Positions 39,944 through 49,079 of a stretch of DNA of 64,000 nucleotides are shown here, piece by piece. The notes under the pieces are model-generated. The model saw nothing but the letters and a program-made list of their open reading frames with translations. It was not told the DNA's origin and searched no databases. This stretch comes from Paenibacillus validus NBRC 15382. Lineage in GTDB: Bacteria; Bacillota; Bacilli; Paenibacillales; NBRC-103111. The stretch is from NCBI RefSeq assembly GCF_004000985.1, contig NZ_BIMH01000015.1, forward strand, positions 38,138-102,137, given 5' to 3'. Every line of letters begins with the position of its first letter. The first letter of the stretch is position 1. Both the position numbers and the translations under genes were made by a program.

Positions 39944-40816
39944 TCATTGATTTTGGCCGGGGGCGAAGGATTGGCCTTTACGGGTCATTTCGGCCAAACG
40001 CATCCACTGCTCTTCCGTAACGTCAAGCAGCTCGTTGAATTGACCTGCTCCCTGCAGCCACTCCCCGCCGTCGATTGTGACGACCTCGCCGTTCAAATAA
40101 CCGGCATAATCGGAAATCAGATAAGCGGCCAAGTTCGCCAGCTCCGCTTGATCGCCCACCCGCCGCAGCGGCACCCGGTTAACCAGCTTCTCGGCTAACT
40201 CTGGCGTAGGGGCAAGTCTGGACCCGGCTCCATCCGTTGGGAAAAGTCCCGGCGCAATGGCCGCTTGCCGGATTCCGTGATGCGCCCACTCCACGGCAAG
40301 AGAGCGGGTAATCGCCAGTACGCCTGCCTTAGCCGCTGCGGACGGAACGACAAACCCTGAACCGGTGGAAGCATACGTAGTGACGATATTTAACATCGTG
40401 CCGCCCGTTCCTTGCTCGATCCACCTTTTTCCGACCTCCAGCGTCATGTAGAAGGTCCCGTGCAGAACAATGTTCAATACCGCATCCACAGCACGCGGGG
40501 ACAACCGCTCCGTAGGGCTGGCGAAATTTCCGGCCGCGTTATTGATCAGAACATCGATGCGCCCGAAGCGCCGTTCTACGGCATCTACCATTTCTTCAAT
40601 TTGACGGGGATCTCTGACGTCACAGCTTTTATAATAAACCTCTTTCCCGCCGACGCCCATCTCCGCAGCGGCTCTTGCCAAAACTTCCTCGCGGCGGCTT
40701 GTAATCGCGAGCTTCGCCCCTAGTTCCAGGAATCTCTCCCCCATGGCCCGCCCAAGCCCGGTACCGCCTCCGGTGATCAGAACCACCTTATTCTTCAATA
40801 ATTCCCGATCGAACAT
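39944..40816 (-). CDS. SDR-family oxidoreductase, 2,4-dienoyl-CoA reductase-like (FadH/DECR type)
   Basis: The ATG after CAGGGGGTGCAGCGC gives 290 aa. It has the NADP motif TGGGTGLGRAM (about residues 14-24), NNAAGNF, and, in place of the usual YxxxK, SAAAKAGV after TYASTGSGFVVP; the missing Tyr and the NNAAGNFxxP segment are features of the DECR subgroup. It ends with the common NGEVVTIDGGEWL. The probable role is reduction of dienoyl-CoA in unsaturated fatty-acid beta-oxidation; another SDR substrate is possible. No other fatty-acid gene is near. Confidence 0.8.
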   Translation of the reverse strand: MFDRELLKNKVVLITGGGTGLGRAMGERFLELGAKLAITSRREEVLARAAAEMGVGGKEVYYKSCDVRDPRQIEEMVDAVERRFGRIDVLINNAAGNFASPTERLSPRAVDAVLNIVLHGTFYMTLEVGKRWIEQGTGGTMLNIVTTYASTGSGFVVPSAAAKAGVLAITRSLAVEWAHHGIRQAAIAPGLFPTDGAGSRLAPTPELAEKLVNRVPLRRVGDQAELANLAAYLISDYAGYLNGEVVTIDGGEWLQGAGQFNELLDVTEEQWMRLAEMTRKGQSFAPGQNQ

Positions 40817-40963
40817 GCGCTGCACCCCCTGCAGAAAATGGTGTATACCGAAACAACCCCGCCAGCCGTTAGAGATACAGCTTAGTTCTCTGTATGATGC
40901 AGGAGCTCGCGATATGTCTGGATATGCTGGGATTTTGTTGACCCCACAGCGCATACAAATAAA

Positions 40964-40993
40964 CAGCCCGCCCTCTTCAAAGAGGACGGACTG
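40964..40993 (-). terminator. Terminator after trxB
   Basis: CAGCCCGCCCTCTT/AAGAGGACGGACTG pairs (with G-U pairs on the transcript) around a four-base loop. On the minus strand it is followed by TTTATTTG, eight bases beyond the trxB stop. Confidence 0.8.
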
Positions 40994-41000
40994 TTCGGTT

Positions 41001-41948
41001 TTACAAGCTGAGGCTATAATCGTGAACCAGATGGCCCTCGAGGAATTTCTCGCACTCCAGTGCCGCCATACAACCGCTGCCGGCTGCTGTAATCGCTTGG
41101 CGGTATTTGCTGTCCTGTACGTCGCCACAGGCGAAAATGCCTTCGACATTCGTTTGCGTCGTGCCTGGCTTAACGAGGATGTAACCGACTTCGTCGGTTT
41201 TGATTTGACCTGCGAGGAAGCCGGTATTCGGCTTATGACCGATTGCGACGAAAATACCGTCGGTTTCGATCACTTCTTCGACGCCGGTTTCGTTGTTCAG
41301 CACTTTAAGGCCGGTGACGCCTTTATCGCCGGAGATGACTTCCAGCGGCGTACGGTTCAAGCTCCATTTGATTTTGCTATTCTCTCTGGCGCGATCCTGC
41401 ATGATCTTCGACGCGCGCAGCTCGCTGCGGCGATGCACCAGCGTCACTTCGGACGCGAAACGGGTCAGGAAGTTCGCTTCTTCCATGGCGGAGTCGCCGC
41501 CGCCGACCACGATAATTTTTTTGCCGCGGAAGAAAAAGCCGTCGCAAGTGGCGCACGTGCTGACGCCGCGACCGATGCTTTCCTTCTCGTTCGTAATGCC
41601 GAGCAGCTTGGCCGATGCGCCGGTGGAGATGATCAGGCTCTCCGCCACCAGTTCGCCCATGCCTTCAACGTTCAGCTTGAAGGGGCGCTGCGACGTGTCG
41701 ACGCTGTTCACCCAGCCGGTCTTGAATTCGGCGCCGAACCGTTCGGCTTGCTTACGCATATTAGCCATCAGTTCCGGGCCCATGATGCCTTCCGGAAAGC
41801 CCGGGAAATTTTCAACTTCCGTCGTTGTGGTCAATTGACCGCCCGGCTCGGGACCTTCAATGACAAGGGGATTTAAATTGGCGCGAGCCAAATAAATGGC
41901 CGCCGTTAAGCCGGCAGGGCCAGTACCGATAATAATCGCTTTGTGCAT
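41001..41948 (-). CDS. trxB: Thioredoxin-disulfide reductase
   Basis: The ATG eight bases after GGAGG gives 315 aa. It has the FAD motif IIGTGPAGLTAAIYLARA (residues 6-23), the redox-active CATCDG (near 135), the NADPH motif VVGGGDSAMEEANFL and the second FAD motif GIFACGDVQDSKYRQA. This is the low-molecular-weight thioredoxin reductase that keeps thioredoxin reduced using NADPH. It stands alone with its own terminator. Confidence 0.96.
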   Translation of the reverse strand: MHKAIIIGTGPAGLTAAIYLARANLNPLVIEGPEPGGQLTTTTEVENFPGFPEGIMGPELMANMRKQAERFGAEFKTGWVNSVDTSQRPFKLNVEGMGELVAESLIISTGASAKLLGITNEKESIGRGVSTCATCDGFFFRGKKIIVVGGGDSAMEEANFLTRFASEVTLVHRRSELRASKIMQDRARENSKIKWSLNRTPLEVISGDKGVTGLKVLNNETGVEEVIETDGIFVAIGHKPNTGFLAGQIKTDEVGYILVKPGTTQTNVEGIFACGDVQDSKYRQAITAAGSGCMAALECEKFLEGHLVHDYSLSL

Positions 41949-42138
41949 GACGAGTTCCTCCACTCTTCTGCTATTCTTGCAGTTCATTGGTGTATCTTTT
42001 CGACCATTATACCCCCCGGGGGATCGTCAAGTCATGATCGCTTCATGAGGGTTTGATGAAGAAATGATGAAGTTGAATGAAACCTGCACATTCGTGTCGA
42101 GTGATCGGCCGCTTTGCGCTTCGTTGGCCGTCATGACC

Positions 42139-42969
42139 CTAGAAATAAAGTAACCAGATGAGCGCTGCCAGTAGGATGCGGTAGATGGCGAACGGCACAA
42201 GCTTGACCCGCTGAATGATTCTCAGAAAGAAACGGATCGACACGAGGGCGAACAGAAAGGCGCTCATAAATCCGGCTATGAAAAACGGCAGCGCACCCGC
42301 CGTCATGTACTCCCAGTTTTTCAACAGCGATACGGCGCTGGCCCCCATCATAACCGGCACGGCCATCATGAAGGAGAAATCGGAAGCCGCCCGATGGCTC
42401 ATGCCGAGCAGCACGCCGCCCGAGAGCGTCGAACCCATCCGCGAGAAGCCGGGACACAGCGCGAAGCATTGAAACAGCCCCATGTACAACGCTTGCTTGT
42501 AGCTCATCTGATCGACCGTCTCCGTGGTCGGGCGTTTAGGACGGAACCCGTCCGCCGCTATCATCAGAACGGCTCCGCCCATCAGGCCGATCATGACGGT
42601 CTGCACCGAAAACAAATACGTATCGATCACATCCTCGAAAATCAGGCCGAGCACGCCGAAAGGCAGCAGTCCGACGATGATCTGTCCCAGCTTCAGTCTA
42701 TCGCCGAGTCTTTGGTCGACCGTTATATTTTTTTTCAATCCGAGCAGGTTCAGGAATCGGTCTTTAAATACGACAACGACGGCCATAATCGAGCCTAGCT
42801 GAATGACGACCTTGAAGGTGTTGGCCACCGGGGGCGAGAACAGCTCCTTCGAGCGGAACAGCAGGTCGTCCACGATGATCATATGCCCGGTCGACGAAAT
42901 CGGAGCGAACTCGGTCAACCCTTCTACAATGCCTAGCACGATGGCAACGAAAATTTCCCATAAGTTCAA
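42139..42969 (-). CDS. uppP: Undecaprenyl-diphosphate phosphatase (BacA type)
   Basis: A TTG start, supported by GGGAGGAAAC 11 bases upstream and by alignment with B. subtilis UppP (MTLWELF... versus NLWEIF...), gives 276 aa. Conserved motifs are GIVEGLTEFAPISSTGHMI (residues about 13-31) and GFSRMGST (near 165). It is an integral membrane protein with about eight helices that recycles undecaprenyl pyrophosphate for cell-wall synthesis and gives bacitracin resistance when abundant. It is monocistronic and divergent from the two-component operon. Confidence 0.93.
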   Translation of the reverse strand: MNLWEIFVAIVLGIVEGLTEFAPISSTGHMIIVDDLLFRSKELFSPPVANTFKVVIQLGSIMAVVVVFKDRFLNLLGLKKNITVDQRLGDRLKLGQIIVGLLPFGVLGLIFEDVIDTYLFSVQTVMIGLMGGAVLMIAADGFRPKRPTTETVDQMSYKQALYMGLFQCFALCPGFSRMGSTLSGGVLLGMSHRAASDFSFMMAVPVMMGASAVSLLKNWEYMTAGALPFFIAGFMSAFLFALVSIRFFLRIIQRVKLVPFAIYRILLAALIWLLYF

Positions 42970-43203
42970 CAGTGTAGTTTCCTCCCGACATGAAATCATG
43001 CTTTTTATCCAATTTATGCCCTTGTCCGAAACCTCATGATAACCGTCCCGCATGCCTCTTGCGAAACGGCTATGCGTTCCGGGCCGGCCGGCCTTCTTCA
43101 TAGACGTCCAAACCGCGGCTTTCCCCTTCAGTTTCCTACTTCCAAACGGTTTTTTTTTCTGGTACATTGATTACACAAATGTGAGGATATGGGGGACCGG
43201 ACG

Positions 43204-44853
43204 ATGTACAAGCTGATTTTGGCAGAAGACGAAGAAGACGTCCGAGAAGGGATCGTGCAGGAAATCGACTGGGCGCGATACGGCTTCGAGGTGGCGGACA
43301 CGGCGGAGAACGGCAAGGACGCGATGGAATTGATCGAACGGTGGGTGCCGGACGTCGTGGTGACGGATATCAAGATGCCGTTCATGGACGGCCTGCAGCT
43401 GTCCGAATGGATTCGCGAGCGGTACCCGACGACGAAGGTGATCATCCTCACCGGCTTCGATGAGTTCGAGTATGCCCAGAAGGCGATTAAGCTGCAGATC
43501 GACGAGTATGTGCTGAAGCCGTTCTCTGCTCAGGAACTGATCGACGTGCTGGTCAAAATCAAGGAGCAGATCGATGAGGAGACCGAGCGCAAGAAGAACA
43601 TGCTGACGCTGCAGGAGCATTACCGTCAAAGCCTGCCGGTACTGCGCGAAGTATTTCTGTCATCGCTGGTCACGCGCAAGCTGCCGCGCCGCCAGATTGA
43701 GGAGAAGTGCCGAAACTATCAAATCGAGCTGGATGGCGACGCGTATGTCGTCTCGGTCATCAGCCTCGATAAACCGGGGGAAGAGGAGCCGGGGGCCGGA
43801 CAATCGGCCGAATCGCTGCGTTTTTCCAACGATATGGAGCTAAAAGCGTTCGCTGCCCTGAACGTGACGGAGGAAATTGCCGACAAGCACAACCTCGGAC
43901 TCGTCTTTTTGCACAACGGACAGCTGGTGGCGATTACAATTCACCGGGACGAGGCCAACGAACCGGCTATAAAGAAAACGCTTACGATCATGGAAGAAGT
44001 ACGTCAAAGCATCGAAAAATATTTAAAATTTACCGTGACGATCGGCATCGGTACGGTTTGCCGCGATGTGACCGATTTGTCCTACTCGCATCAGGATGCG
44101 GAGCTGGCGCTTGACTACCGGCTTATTCTCGGAGGCAACCGGCTGATCAGCATCGACGACGTGGAGACCCGTTTTGTGGAAAAGCTGCGCTTTGACGAGT
44201 TGAAGGAGCACGCGTTGATCCGCTGCCTGAAGGTCGGGACGACGCAGGAAATGCAAGAAACCGTGGACAGCCTGTTCGAAGGCATCGTCGATCTGCAGGT
44301 GTCGGTGAAGGATTACCAGATTTACCTGATGGAAATCTTGACGGCGATTCTGAAGGCGGCCAAAGACGCGCGGGCGGACCTCGACGCGATCTTCGGAGCG
44401 GACTTCATGCCGCTGGCGGAGCTGCACCGGTTCGCCGAGCTGCAGGAAGCGAAGAGCTGGGTCGTCGGGCTGTGCACGCGCCTCATGCAGGCCATAGCAT
44501 CCGACCGGCAGTGCACGTACAAGTCGCTGGTCGATCAGGCGAAGGAATATACGTTGAACCACTTTCACGAAAGTGATATTTCCATTAACAAGGTGTGCGG
44601 CCATCTGCATATTAGCGCAGGCTACTTCAGCAGCATTTTCAAGAAAGAAGCGAAAATGACGTTCGGCGCCTACCTGATGCACATTCGTATGGAGGCGGCC
44701 AAGGAGCTGCTGCGCACGACCGATCTGAAGGCATTCGAAATCGCCGAGAAGGTCGGCTATACGGAGCCGAACTATTTCAGCTTCAGCTTCCGCAAGCACG
44801 TCGGGGTTTCGCCGAAGGAATACCGCGGCGCCTCGTCGGAGGGCGCTTCATGA
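43204..44853 (+). CDS. AraC-type response regulator (YesN family)
   Basis: The protein is 549 aa. The N-terminal receiver domain (about 1-120) has acidic EDEED, the phosphorylated Asp in VVVTDIKMPFMDG, TGF in place of TS, and KPF with the conserved Lys. A long middle region follows. The C-terminal AraC HTH (about 445-545) reads INKVCGHLHISAGYFSSIFKKE ... EIAEKVGYTEPNYFSFSFRKHVGVSPKEYR. It is cotranscribed with the sensor kinase by an ATGA overlap. A tandem repeat upstream of mglB (47755-47789) is a likely target. Confidence 0.92.
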   Translation: MYKLILAEDEEDVREGIVQEIDWARYGFEVADTAENGKDAMELIERWVPDVVVTDIKMPFMDGLQLSEWIRERYPTTKVIILTGFDEFEYAQKAIKLQIDEYVLKPFSAQELIDVLVKIKEQIDEETERKKNMLTLQEHYRQSLPVLREVFLSSLVTRKLPRRQIEEKCRNYQIELDGDAYVVSVISLDKPGEEEPGAGQSAESLRFSNDMELKAFAALNVTEEIADKHNLGLVFLHNGQLVAITIHRDEANEPAIKKTLTIMEEVRQSIEKYLKFTVTIGIGTVCRDVTDLSYSHQDAELALDYRLILGGNRLISIDDVETRFVEKLRFDELKEHALIRCLKVGTTQEMQETVDSLFEGIVDLQVSVKDYQIYLMEILTAILKAAKDARADLDAIFGADFMPLAELHRFAELQEAKSWVVGLCTRLMQAIASDRQCTYKSLVDQAKEYTLNHFHESDISINKVCGHLHISAGYFSSIFKKEAKMTFGAYLMHIRMEAAKELLRTTDLKAFEIAEKVGYTEPNYFSFSFRKHVGVSPKEYRGASSEGAS

Positions 44854-46628
44854 AAGCCGGACGCTGGCGGCGCAAGCTGCTCGATACGTGGAGGGGCAAG
44901 AGCATCCAGTTCATCATCACGGCTTCGTTCACGCTGATTACGCTGCTCGTGATGATCGTCGTCAGCGGCATTCTGTACAACAAGTTTTCCGGGACGGCCG
45001 AACAGAACGCGTTCCTCAGCAATGAGCAGATTGTGGAGCAGGTCAAATATAATCTCGAGATTTATTTGCAAAATATGGCGCAGGTGTTCGAGAAGGTCGA
45101 TAGTAAGGTTCGAGCCGGCGACGCCGTGTCGAAAGAACGGCTGCTGGAGCAGATCGGCACGATTCTCGAAACGCGCAGCGATGTCGTGTCGATGGGCTTG
45201 TTCGGCGAGGATGGGACGTTGATTAACGGCCTGCCCGCCGCGCCGATGCGCGCCAATACCCGGTTGACCGAGCAAAGCTGGTTTCGGGCGGCGCTGGAAA
45301 ACCCGAACCACCTGACCTTCTCGCTCCCGCACGTACAGAACTTGTATAAAGGCGAATACAAATGGGTCGTGTCGATGAGCAAAGGCATCAAGATCAACCG
45401 CGAGGGCCGCACGTATAACGCCGTGCTGCTGGTGGACGTCAACTTTCGGACCATCGACGACTTGCTGCGCCGCGTCAGCCTGGGCAAGAAAGGATACGTG
45501 TACATCATCGACGATTCGGCGGGCAATATCGTATACCACCCGCAGCAGCAGCTGATCTACGCCGGGTTGAAGTACGAGAACGTGGAGCAGGCGCTCAAGT
45601 ATACGTTCGGCAACTATGTCGATTCCTCCAGCGGCGAGAAGCGTCTCATTACCATCAAGACGGTAAACAACATCGGCTGGAAAATTATCGGCGTCTCGTA
45701 TATGGACGAAATCGTGACGACGCGCAAAGAGATCGGCACGTTCATTTCGTGGCTGCTGCTGTTCGTTATCGTGTTCGTGCTGCTCATTTCGGCCTTCATG
45801 TCGGCCCGCATCTCGATGCCGATCAAGCGGCTGGAACGTTCGATGCGCAAGGTCGAGCAGGGGGACTTCGACATTCATCTGGAGGTGCAGGGCGAGGACG
45901 AGGTCGGCCGCTTGTCGCGCCGCTTTAATTTCATGGTGGTACGCATTCGCGAGCTGATGGGTCAAATCATCCACGAGCAGGAAGCGAAGCGCAAGGGGGA
46001 GCTTGAGGTGCTGCAAGCCCAGATTAACCCGCATTTCCTCTATAATACATTGAATTCGGTTGTGCGCATGGCAGGCAGCGGCAAGAGCGAAGAAGTGATC
46101 ACGATGATTACGTCTTTGTCCAAGTTTTTCCGAATCAGTCTCAGCAAGGGCAAGCATATTATTCCCGTGCAGGATGAGCTGGAGCATGTGCGCCATTACC
46201 TTATCATTCAGAAAATGCGCTACAAGCGCAAGTTCGACTTCGTGATCGAGGCGGACGACGAGGTGTTGGCCGTCCCGACGCTGAAGCTTATCCTGCAGCC
46301 GATTGTCGAGAACGCCATCTACCATGCCATGGAGATTATGGTCGACGACGGGCTGATCGAGATCGCCGCGGAACGGCTTGGCAGCCGGGTACGGCTTCAG
46401 GTCCGCGATAACGGGCCGGGCATTCCGCCGGACAAGCTGGAGCGGCTGCTCTCCGGCGATGCCAGGAGCGATGAGGGCTCGGGCGTCGGGGTAAAGAACG
46501 TGCATGAGCGGATCCGGCTGCATTTTGGCGAAAGCTACGGTCTGGAGATCGAGAGCAAGCTGGAGGTCGGAACGACGGTCACACTGTGGATCCCGTTCGA
46601 CTCGGGGCGAGAGGGGGCGGGCGTATGA
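44850..46628 (+). CDS. Sensor histidine kinase (YesM family)
   Basis: The 592-aa membrane protein has helix 1 at about residues 22-45, an extracellular sensory domain of the dCache type (about 46-295), helix 2 near 300-320, and a HAMP domain (SARISMPIKRLERSMRKVEQGDFDIHLE). The YesM-type kinase core follows: LQAQINPHFLYNTLNSVVRMA with the phosphorylated His, and a C-terminal ATPase with IVENAIYHAME and RDNGPGIPPDKL. It probably senses an extracellular sugar signal with the lipoprotein encoded next, and phosphorylates the upstream regulator. It overlaps both neighbours by four bases. Confidence 0.92.
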   Translation: MKAGRWRRKLLDTWRGKSIQFIITASFTLITLLVMIVVSGILYNKFSGTAEQNAFLSNEQIVEQVKYNLEIYLQNMAQVFEKVDSKVRAGDAVSKERLLEQIGTILETRSDVVSMGLFGEDGTLINGLPAAPMRANTRLTEQSWFRAALENPNHLTFSLPHVQNLYKGEYKWVVSMSKGIKINREGRTYNAVLLVDVNFRTIDDLLRRVSLGKKGYVYIIDDSAGNIVYHPQQQLIYAGLKYENVEQALKYTFGNYVDSSSGEKRLITIKTVNNIGWKIIGVSYMDEIVTTRKEIGTFISWLLLFVIVFVLLISAFMSARISMPIKRLERSMRKVEQGDFDIHLEVQGEDEVGRLSRRFNFMVVRIRELMGQIIHEQEAKRKGELEVLQAQINPHFLYNTLNSVVRMAGSGKSEEVITMITSLSKFFRISLSKGKHIIPVQDELEHVRHYLIIQKMRYKRKFDFVIEADDEVLAVPTLKLILQPIVENAIYHAMEIMVDDGLIEIAAERLGSRVRLQVRDNGPGIPPDKLERLLSGDARSDEGSGVGVKNVHERIRLHFGESYGLEIESKLEVGTTVTLWIPFDSGREGAGV

Positions 46629-47623
46629 ACCGGAGCAAGAAGCTGCGTTGGCGCTGGTGGACGGCGGCGCTGACGCTGGCCGTCATGACGCTGCTGCTCG
46701 CTTCCTGCAGCAAAGAGACGACGCAGCCGCATATCGCGGAGGCGAAGAAGCAAGTGGCGCTGGTGCTCAAGACGCAGCACAGCGACTTCTGGCGAACGGT
46801 GCGTACGGGGGCGGAAGCGGCCGCCAAAGAGTTCAACGTCGAGCTGATTGTCGAGGCCCCGGTGCAAGAGGAAGACGTGGCGGGGCAGGTGAAGTACGTG
46901 GAAGAAGCGATTAACTTCAAACGCGACGCGCTCGTGCTTGCGGCTAACGACGGCGCCGCCTTGGCAGAGCCCGTGAAACGCGCCGCTGCGCAGCGGATGC
47001 CGGTCATCGCGATCGACACGGAGGTTGAGACCGGTAAGACGGAGGCGTTCATCGGCATCAACCACTACGAAGCAGGCCGCAAAGCGGGGAAAAAGCTGGC
47101 CGAGCTGCTCGGCGGAAAGGGCCGCGTGGCGCTCGTCAGCTACAAGCCGGACGCAAGGAATGCGGCCGAGCGCGAACGCGGCGTGCTGGAGTCGCTGGCG
47201 CAGCATCCGGATATCCGGATCGCCGATAAGACGTATTGCTACTCCGATCAGCGGTTGTGCGGCGAGCATGCCCGGCAGCTCGTGCAATCCGCCGAGCCGG
47301 TCGACGGGATCGTGGCGCTGCACGCCGTGTCCTCGATCGGCGTCGCCGAGGAGATCGAGCGGCTCGGGCTGCAGGGTAAGGTCAAGGTCGTCACGTTCGA
47401 CAGCACCCTGGAGGATATCGAATACCTCCAGGAGGGCGTCATTCAGGCGACGATCATCCAAAACCCGTTCAGCATGGGCTATCTGGGCGTCAAGTATGCG
47501 GTCGACTTGCTCGGCGGGAGCAAGAAGGTGCCTGCTCGTTACGACACAGGCACGACGGTCATTGACCAGAACAACATGTTCTGGTCGGATAATCAGAAGC
47601 TGCTGTTCCCGTTTGTGAAGTAA
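46625..47623 (+). CDS. Periplasmic-binding-like sugar receptor lipoprotein (RbsB type)
   Basis: The 332-aa protein overlaps the kinase stop (ATGA). It has a lipoprotein signal (hydrophobic about 10-28, lipobox LASC) and a type I periplasmic-binding fold: KKQVALVLKTQHSDFWRTVRTGAEAAAKEF, DALVLAANDG, EAFIGINHYEAGRKAG and VTFDSTLEDIEYLQEG. No transporter gene is in this transcript, which ends in a terminator. I therefore infer that it presents a sugar to the sensor kinase, a three-gene sensing set placed before mglBAC. Ligand unknown. Confidence 0.85.
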   Translation: MNRSKKLRWRWWTAALTLAVMTLLLASCSKETTQPHIAEAKKQVALVLKTQHSDFWRTVRTGAEAAAKEFNVELIVEAPVQEEDVAGQVKYVEEAINFKRDALVLAANDGAALAEPVKRAAAQRMPVIAIDTEVETGKTEAFIGINHYEAGRKAGKKLAELLGGKGRVALVSYKPDARNAAERERGVLESLAQHPDIRIADKTYCYSDQRLCGEHARQLVQSAEPVDGIVALHAVSSIGVAEEIERLGLQGKVKVVTFDSTLEDIEYLQEGVIQATIIQNPFSMGYLGVKYAVDLLGGSKKVPARYDTGTTVIDQNNMFWSDNQKLLFPFVK

Positions 47624-47667
47624 CTTGGTTGTAACGACCGTTTGAATTGAAAGCGTGAAAGTGAAAC

Positions 47668-47715
47668 GACAGCGTTACGGACTGGGGAGACTAGTCTGTG
47701 ACGTTGTCTTTTTTA
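47668..47715 (+). terminator. Terminator after the sensor operon
   Basis: GACAGCGTTACGGACTGG pairs with CTAGTCTGTGACGTTGTC through several G-U pairs, loop GGAGA, followed by seven T. Confidence 0.85.
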
Positions 47716-47754
47716 TCTCCCTATGGCCCGGGCACGTGTCATCCCCCGAGATCA

Positions 47755-47789
47755 ACACATGAGAATTTCGATAGAACACATGAGAATTT
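47755..47789 (+). promoter_or_regulatory. Tandem direct repeat ACACATGAGAATTT x2 upstream of mglB
   Basis: Two identical 14-base copies start at 47755 and 47776, exactly 21 bases apart (two helical turns), about 90 bases before the mglB start. This is the usual layout of an AraC-type activator site. The YesN-type regulator in the operon just upstream is the natural candidate. Confidence 0.65.
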
Positions 47790-47876
47790 TGCATGGGAAA
47801 ATCGAAATAAATCTACCATAATGAACATGTAAGCAGCACATTCCATTCAAACAAGTAAATGGGAGGTCTTTAGACA

Positions 47877-48947
47877 ATGAACAAAAAAGTGGTATCCATG
47901 GTAGTCGCAGCTGCTCTGGCGGCAACGGTTGCAGGTTGCGGCTCTTCGGGCAAAACCGGGGCGAACACAGGCACTGCGCCGGCGGCCGGCTCAACTTCAG
48001 GCGGAGCGGCGGCCGCCCAGCCGACGATCGGCGTGGCGATCTACAAATTCGACGATACATTCATGACCGGCGTCCGGAACGCGATCTCCGCGGCGGCCGA
48101 AGGCAAGGCGAAGGTCGACATCGTCGACAGCCAAAACTCGCAGCCGACGCAAAACGATAAAGTCGACCTGTTCATCACGAAAAAAGTAAACGGTCTGGCG
48201 ATCAACGCCGTTGACCGTACGGCAGCGGGCGTCATTATCGACAAAGCGAAAGGCGCGAACATTCCGGTCGTCTTCTTCAACCGCGAGCCGCTGGCCGACG
48301 ATATGAAGAAATGGGATAAAGTCTATTATGTCGGCGCGAAAGCGGAGCAGTCCGGTACGATGTCCGGCCAATTGGTCGTAGACTACTTCAAATCCCATCC
48401 GGAAGCGGATAAAAACAAAGACGGCGCGCTTCAATACGTCATGCTGAAAGGCGAGCCGGGTCACCAGGACGCCGAGCTGCGCACGAAGTTCTCCGTGAAA
48501 GCGGTCGAAGACGCCGGCATCAAGGTCGAGAAGCTCGCGGAAGACACGGCGATGTGGGATCGTGTAAAAGGTCAGGAGAAAATGGCCGCGTTCCTCGCGT
48601 CCCATGGCGATAAAATTGAAGCGGTCTTCGCGAACAACGACGACATGGCGCTCGGCGCGATCGAAGCATTGAAGGCGAAAGGGTACTTCAAAGACAACAA
48701 ATACATTCCGGTTGTCGGCGTAGACGCGACGGCTCCTGCGCTGAAAGCGCTTGAAGACGGCACGATGCTCGGAACCGTATTGAACGACGCGAAAAACCAG
48801 GGTAAAGCGACGCTCAATCTGGCGCAAGTGTTAGCTTCCGGCCAAACGCCATCCAAAGACAACATCGGTTATGAGCTCACAGACGGCAAATACGTATGGG
48901 TTCCTTATAAAAAAATTACAAAAGAAAACATGAACGACGCGAAATAA
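47877..48947 (+). CDS. mglB: Galactose/glucose-binding lipoprotein MglB
   Basis: The 356-aa lipoprotein has a signal with lipobox VAGC (Cys21) and a Gly/Ala/Thr linker. The mature domain follows E. coli MglB closely: GVAIYKFDDTFM, DSQNSQPTQNDKVDLF, AINAVDRTAAGVII, VVFFNREP, KGEPGHQDAELRT, DTAMWDRV, FANNDDMALGAIEALKA, VGVDATAPALKAL and GTVLNDAKNQGKA. Residues that hold the sugar (Asp in FDD, Asn of the NAVD strand, His-Asp and Arg of GHQDAELR, Asn-Asp of NNDD, Asp of GVDA) are kept. It probably binds galactose, glucose or methyl-galactoside. A hairpin follows before mglA. Confidence 0.93.
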   Translation: MNKKVVSMVVAAALAATVAGCGSSGKTGANTGTAPAAGSTSGGAAAAQPTIGVAIYKFDDTFMTGVRNAISAAAEGKAKVDIVDSQNSQPTQNDKVDLFITKKVNGLAINAVDRTAAGVIIDKAKGANIPVVFFNREPLADDMKKWDKVYYVGAKAEQSGTMSGQLVVDYFKSHPEADKNKDGALQYVMLKGEPGHQDAELRTKFSVKAVEDAGIKVEKLAEDTAMWDRVKGQEKMAAFLASHGDKIEAVFANNDDMALGAIEALKAKGYFKDNKYIPVVGVDATAPALKALEDGTMLGTVLNDAKNQGKATLNLAQVLASGQTPSKDNIGYELTDGKYVWVPYKKITKENMNDAK

Positions 48948-48969
48948 GACAGCGTAGAAATCGGGGCAG

Positions 48970-49007
48970 GGGCAAGGGAGAATGCATGCTTAAGCCCTTG
49001 CCCTTTT
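48970..49007 (+). promoter_or_regulatory. Intra-operon hairpin between mglB and mglA
   Basis: GGGCAAGGG, 16-base loop, CCCTTGCCC then TTTT: a leaky-terminator-like hairpin. As with 19596-19625 it follows the binding-protein gene and would raise its level over the ATPase and permease. Confidence 0.6.
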
Positions 49008-49079
49008 CCATGTTATTTCCCTCATAAGCCTCTGAATGTCAGAGGGCGAGGCGTTTCAGGCGCAAGGAGGCGTTAATCA

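Noticed and set aside
44772..46523. 583-codon minus-strand frame opposite the sensor kinase
   Set aside because: The plus-strand kinase is certain (INPHFLYN, HAMP); the antisense frame is a shadow.
47641..47665. cre site TGAAAGCGTGAAAG before the mgl operon
   Set aside because: The central CG and left half fit, but the right half deviates at required positions, and it lies upstream of a terminator belonging to the preceding operon.
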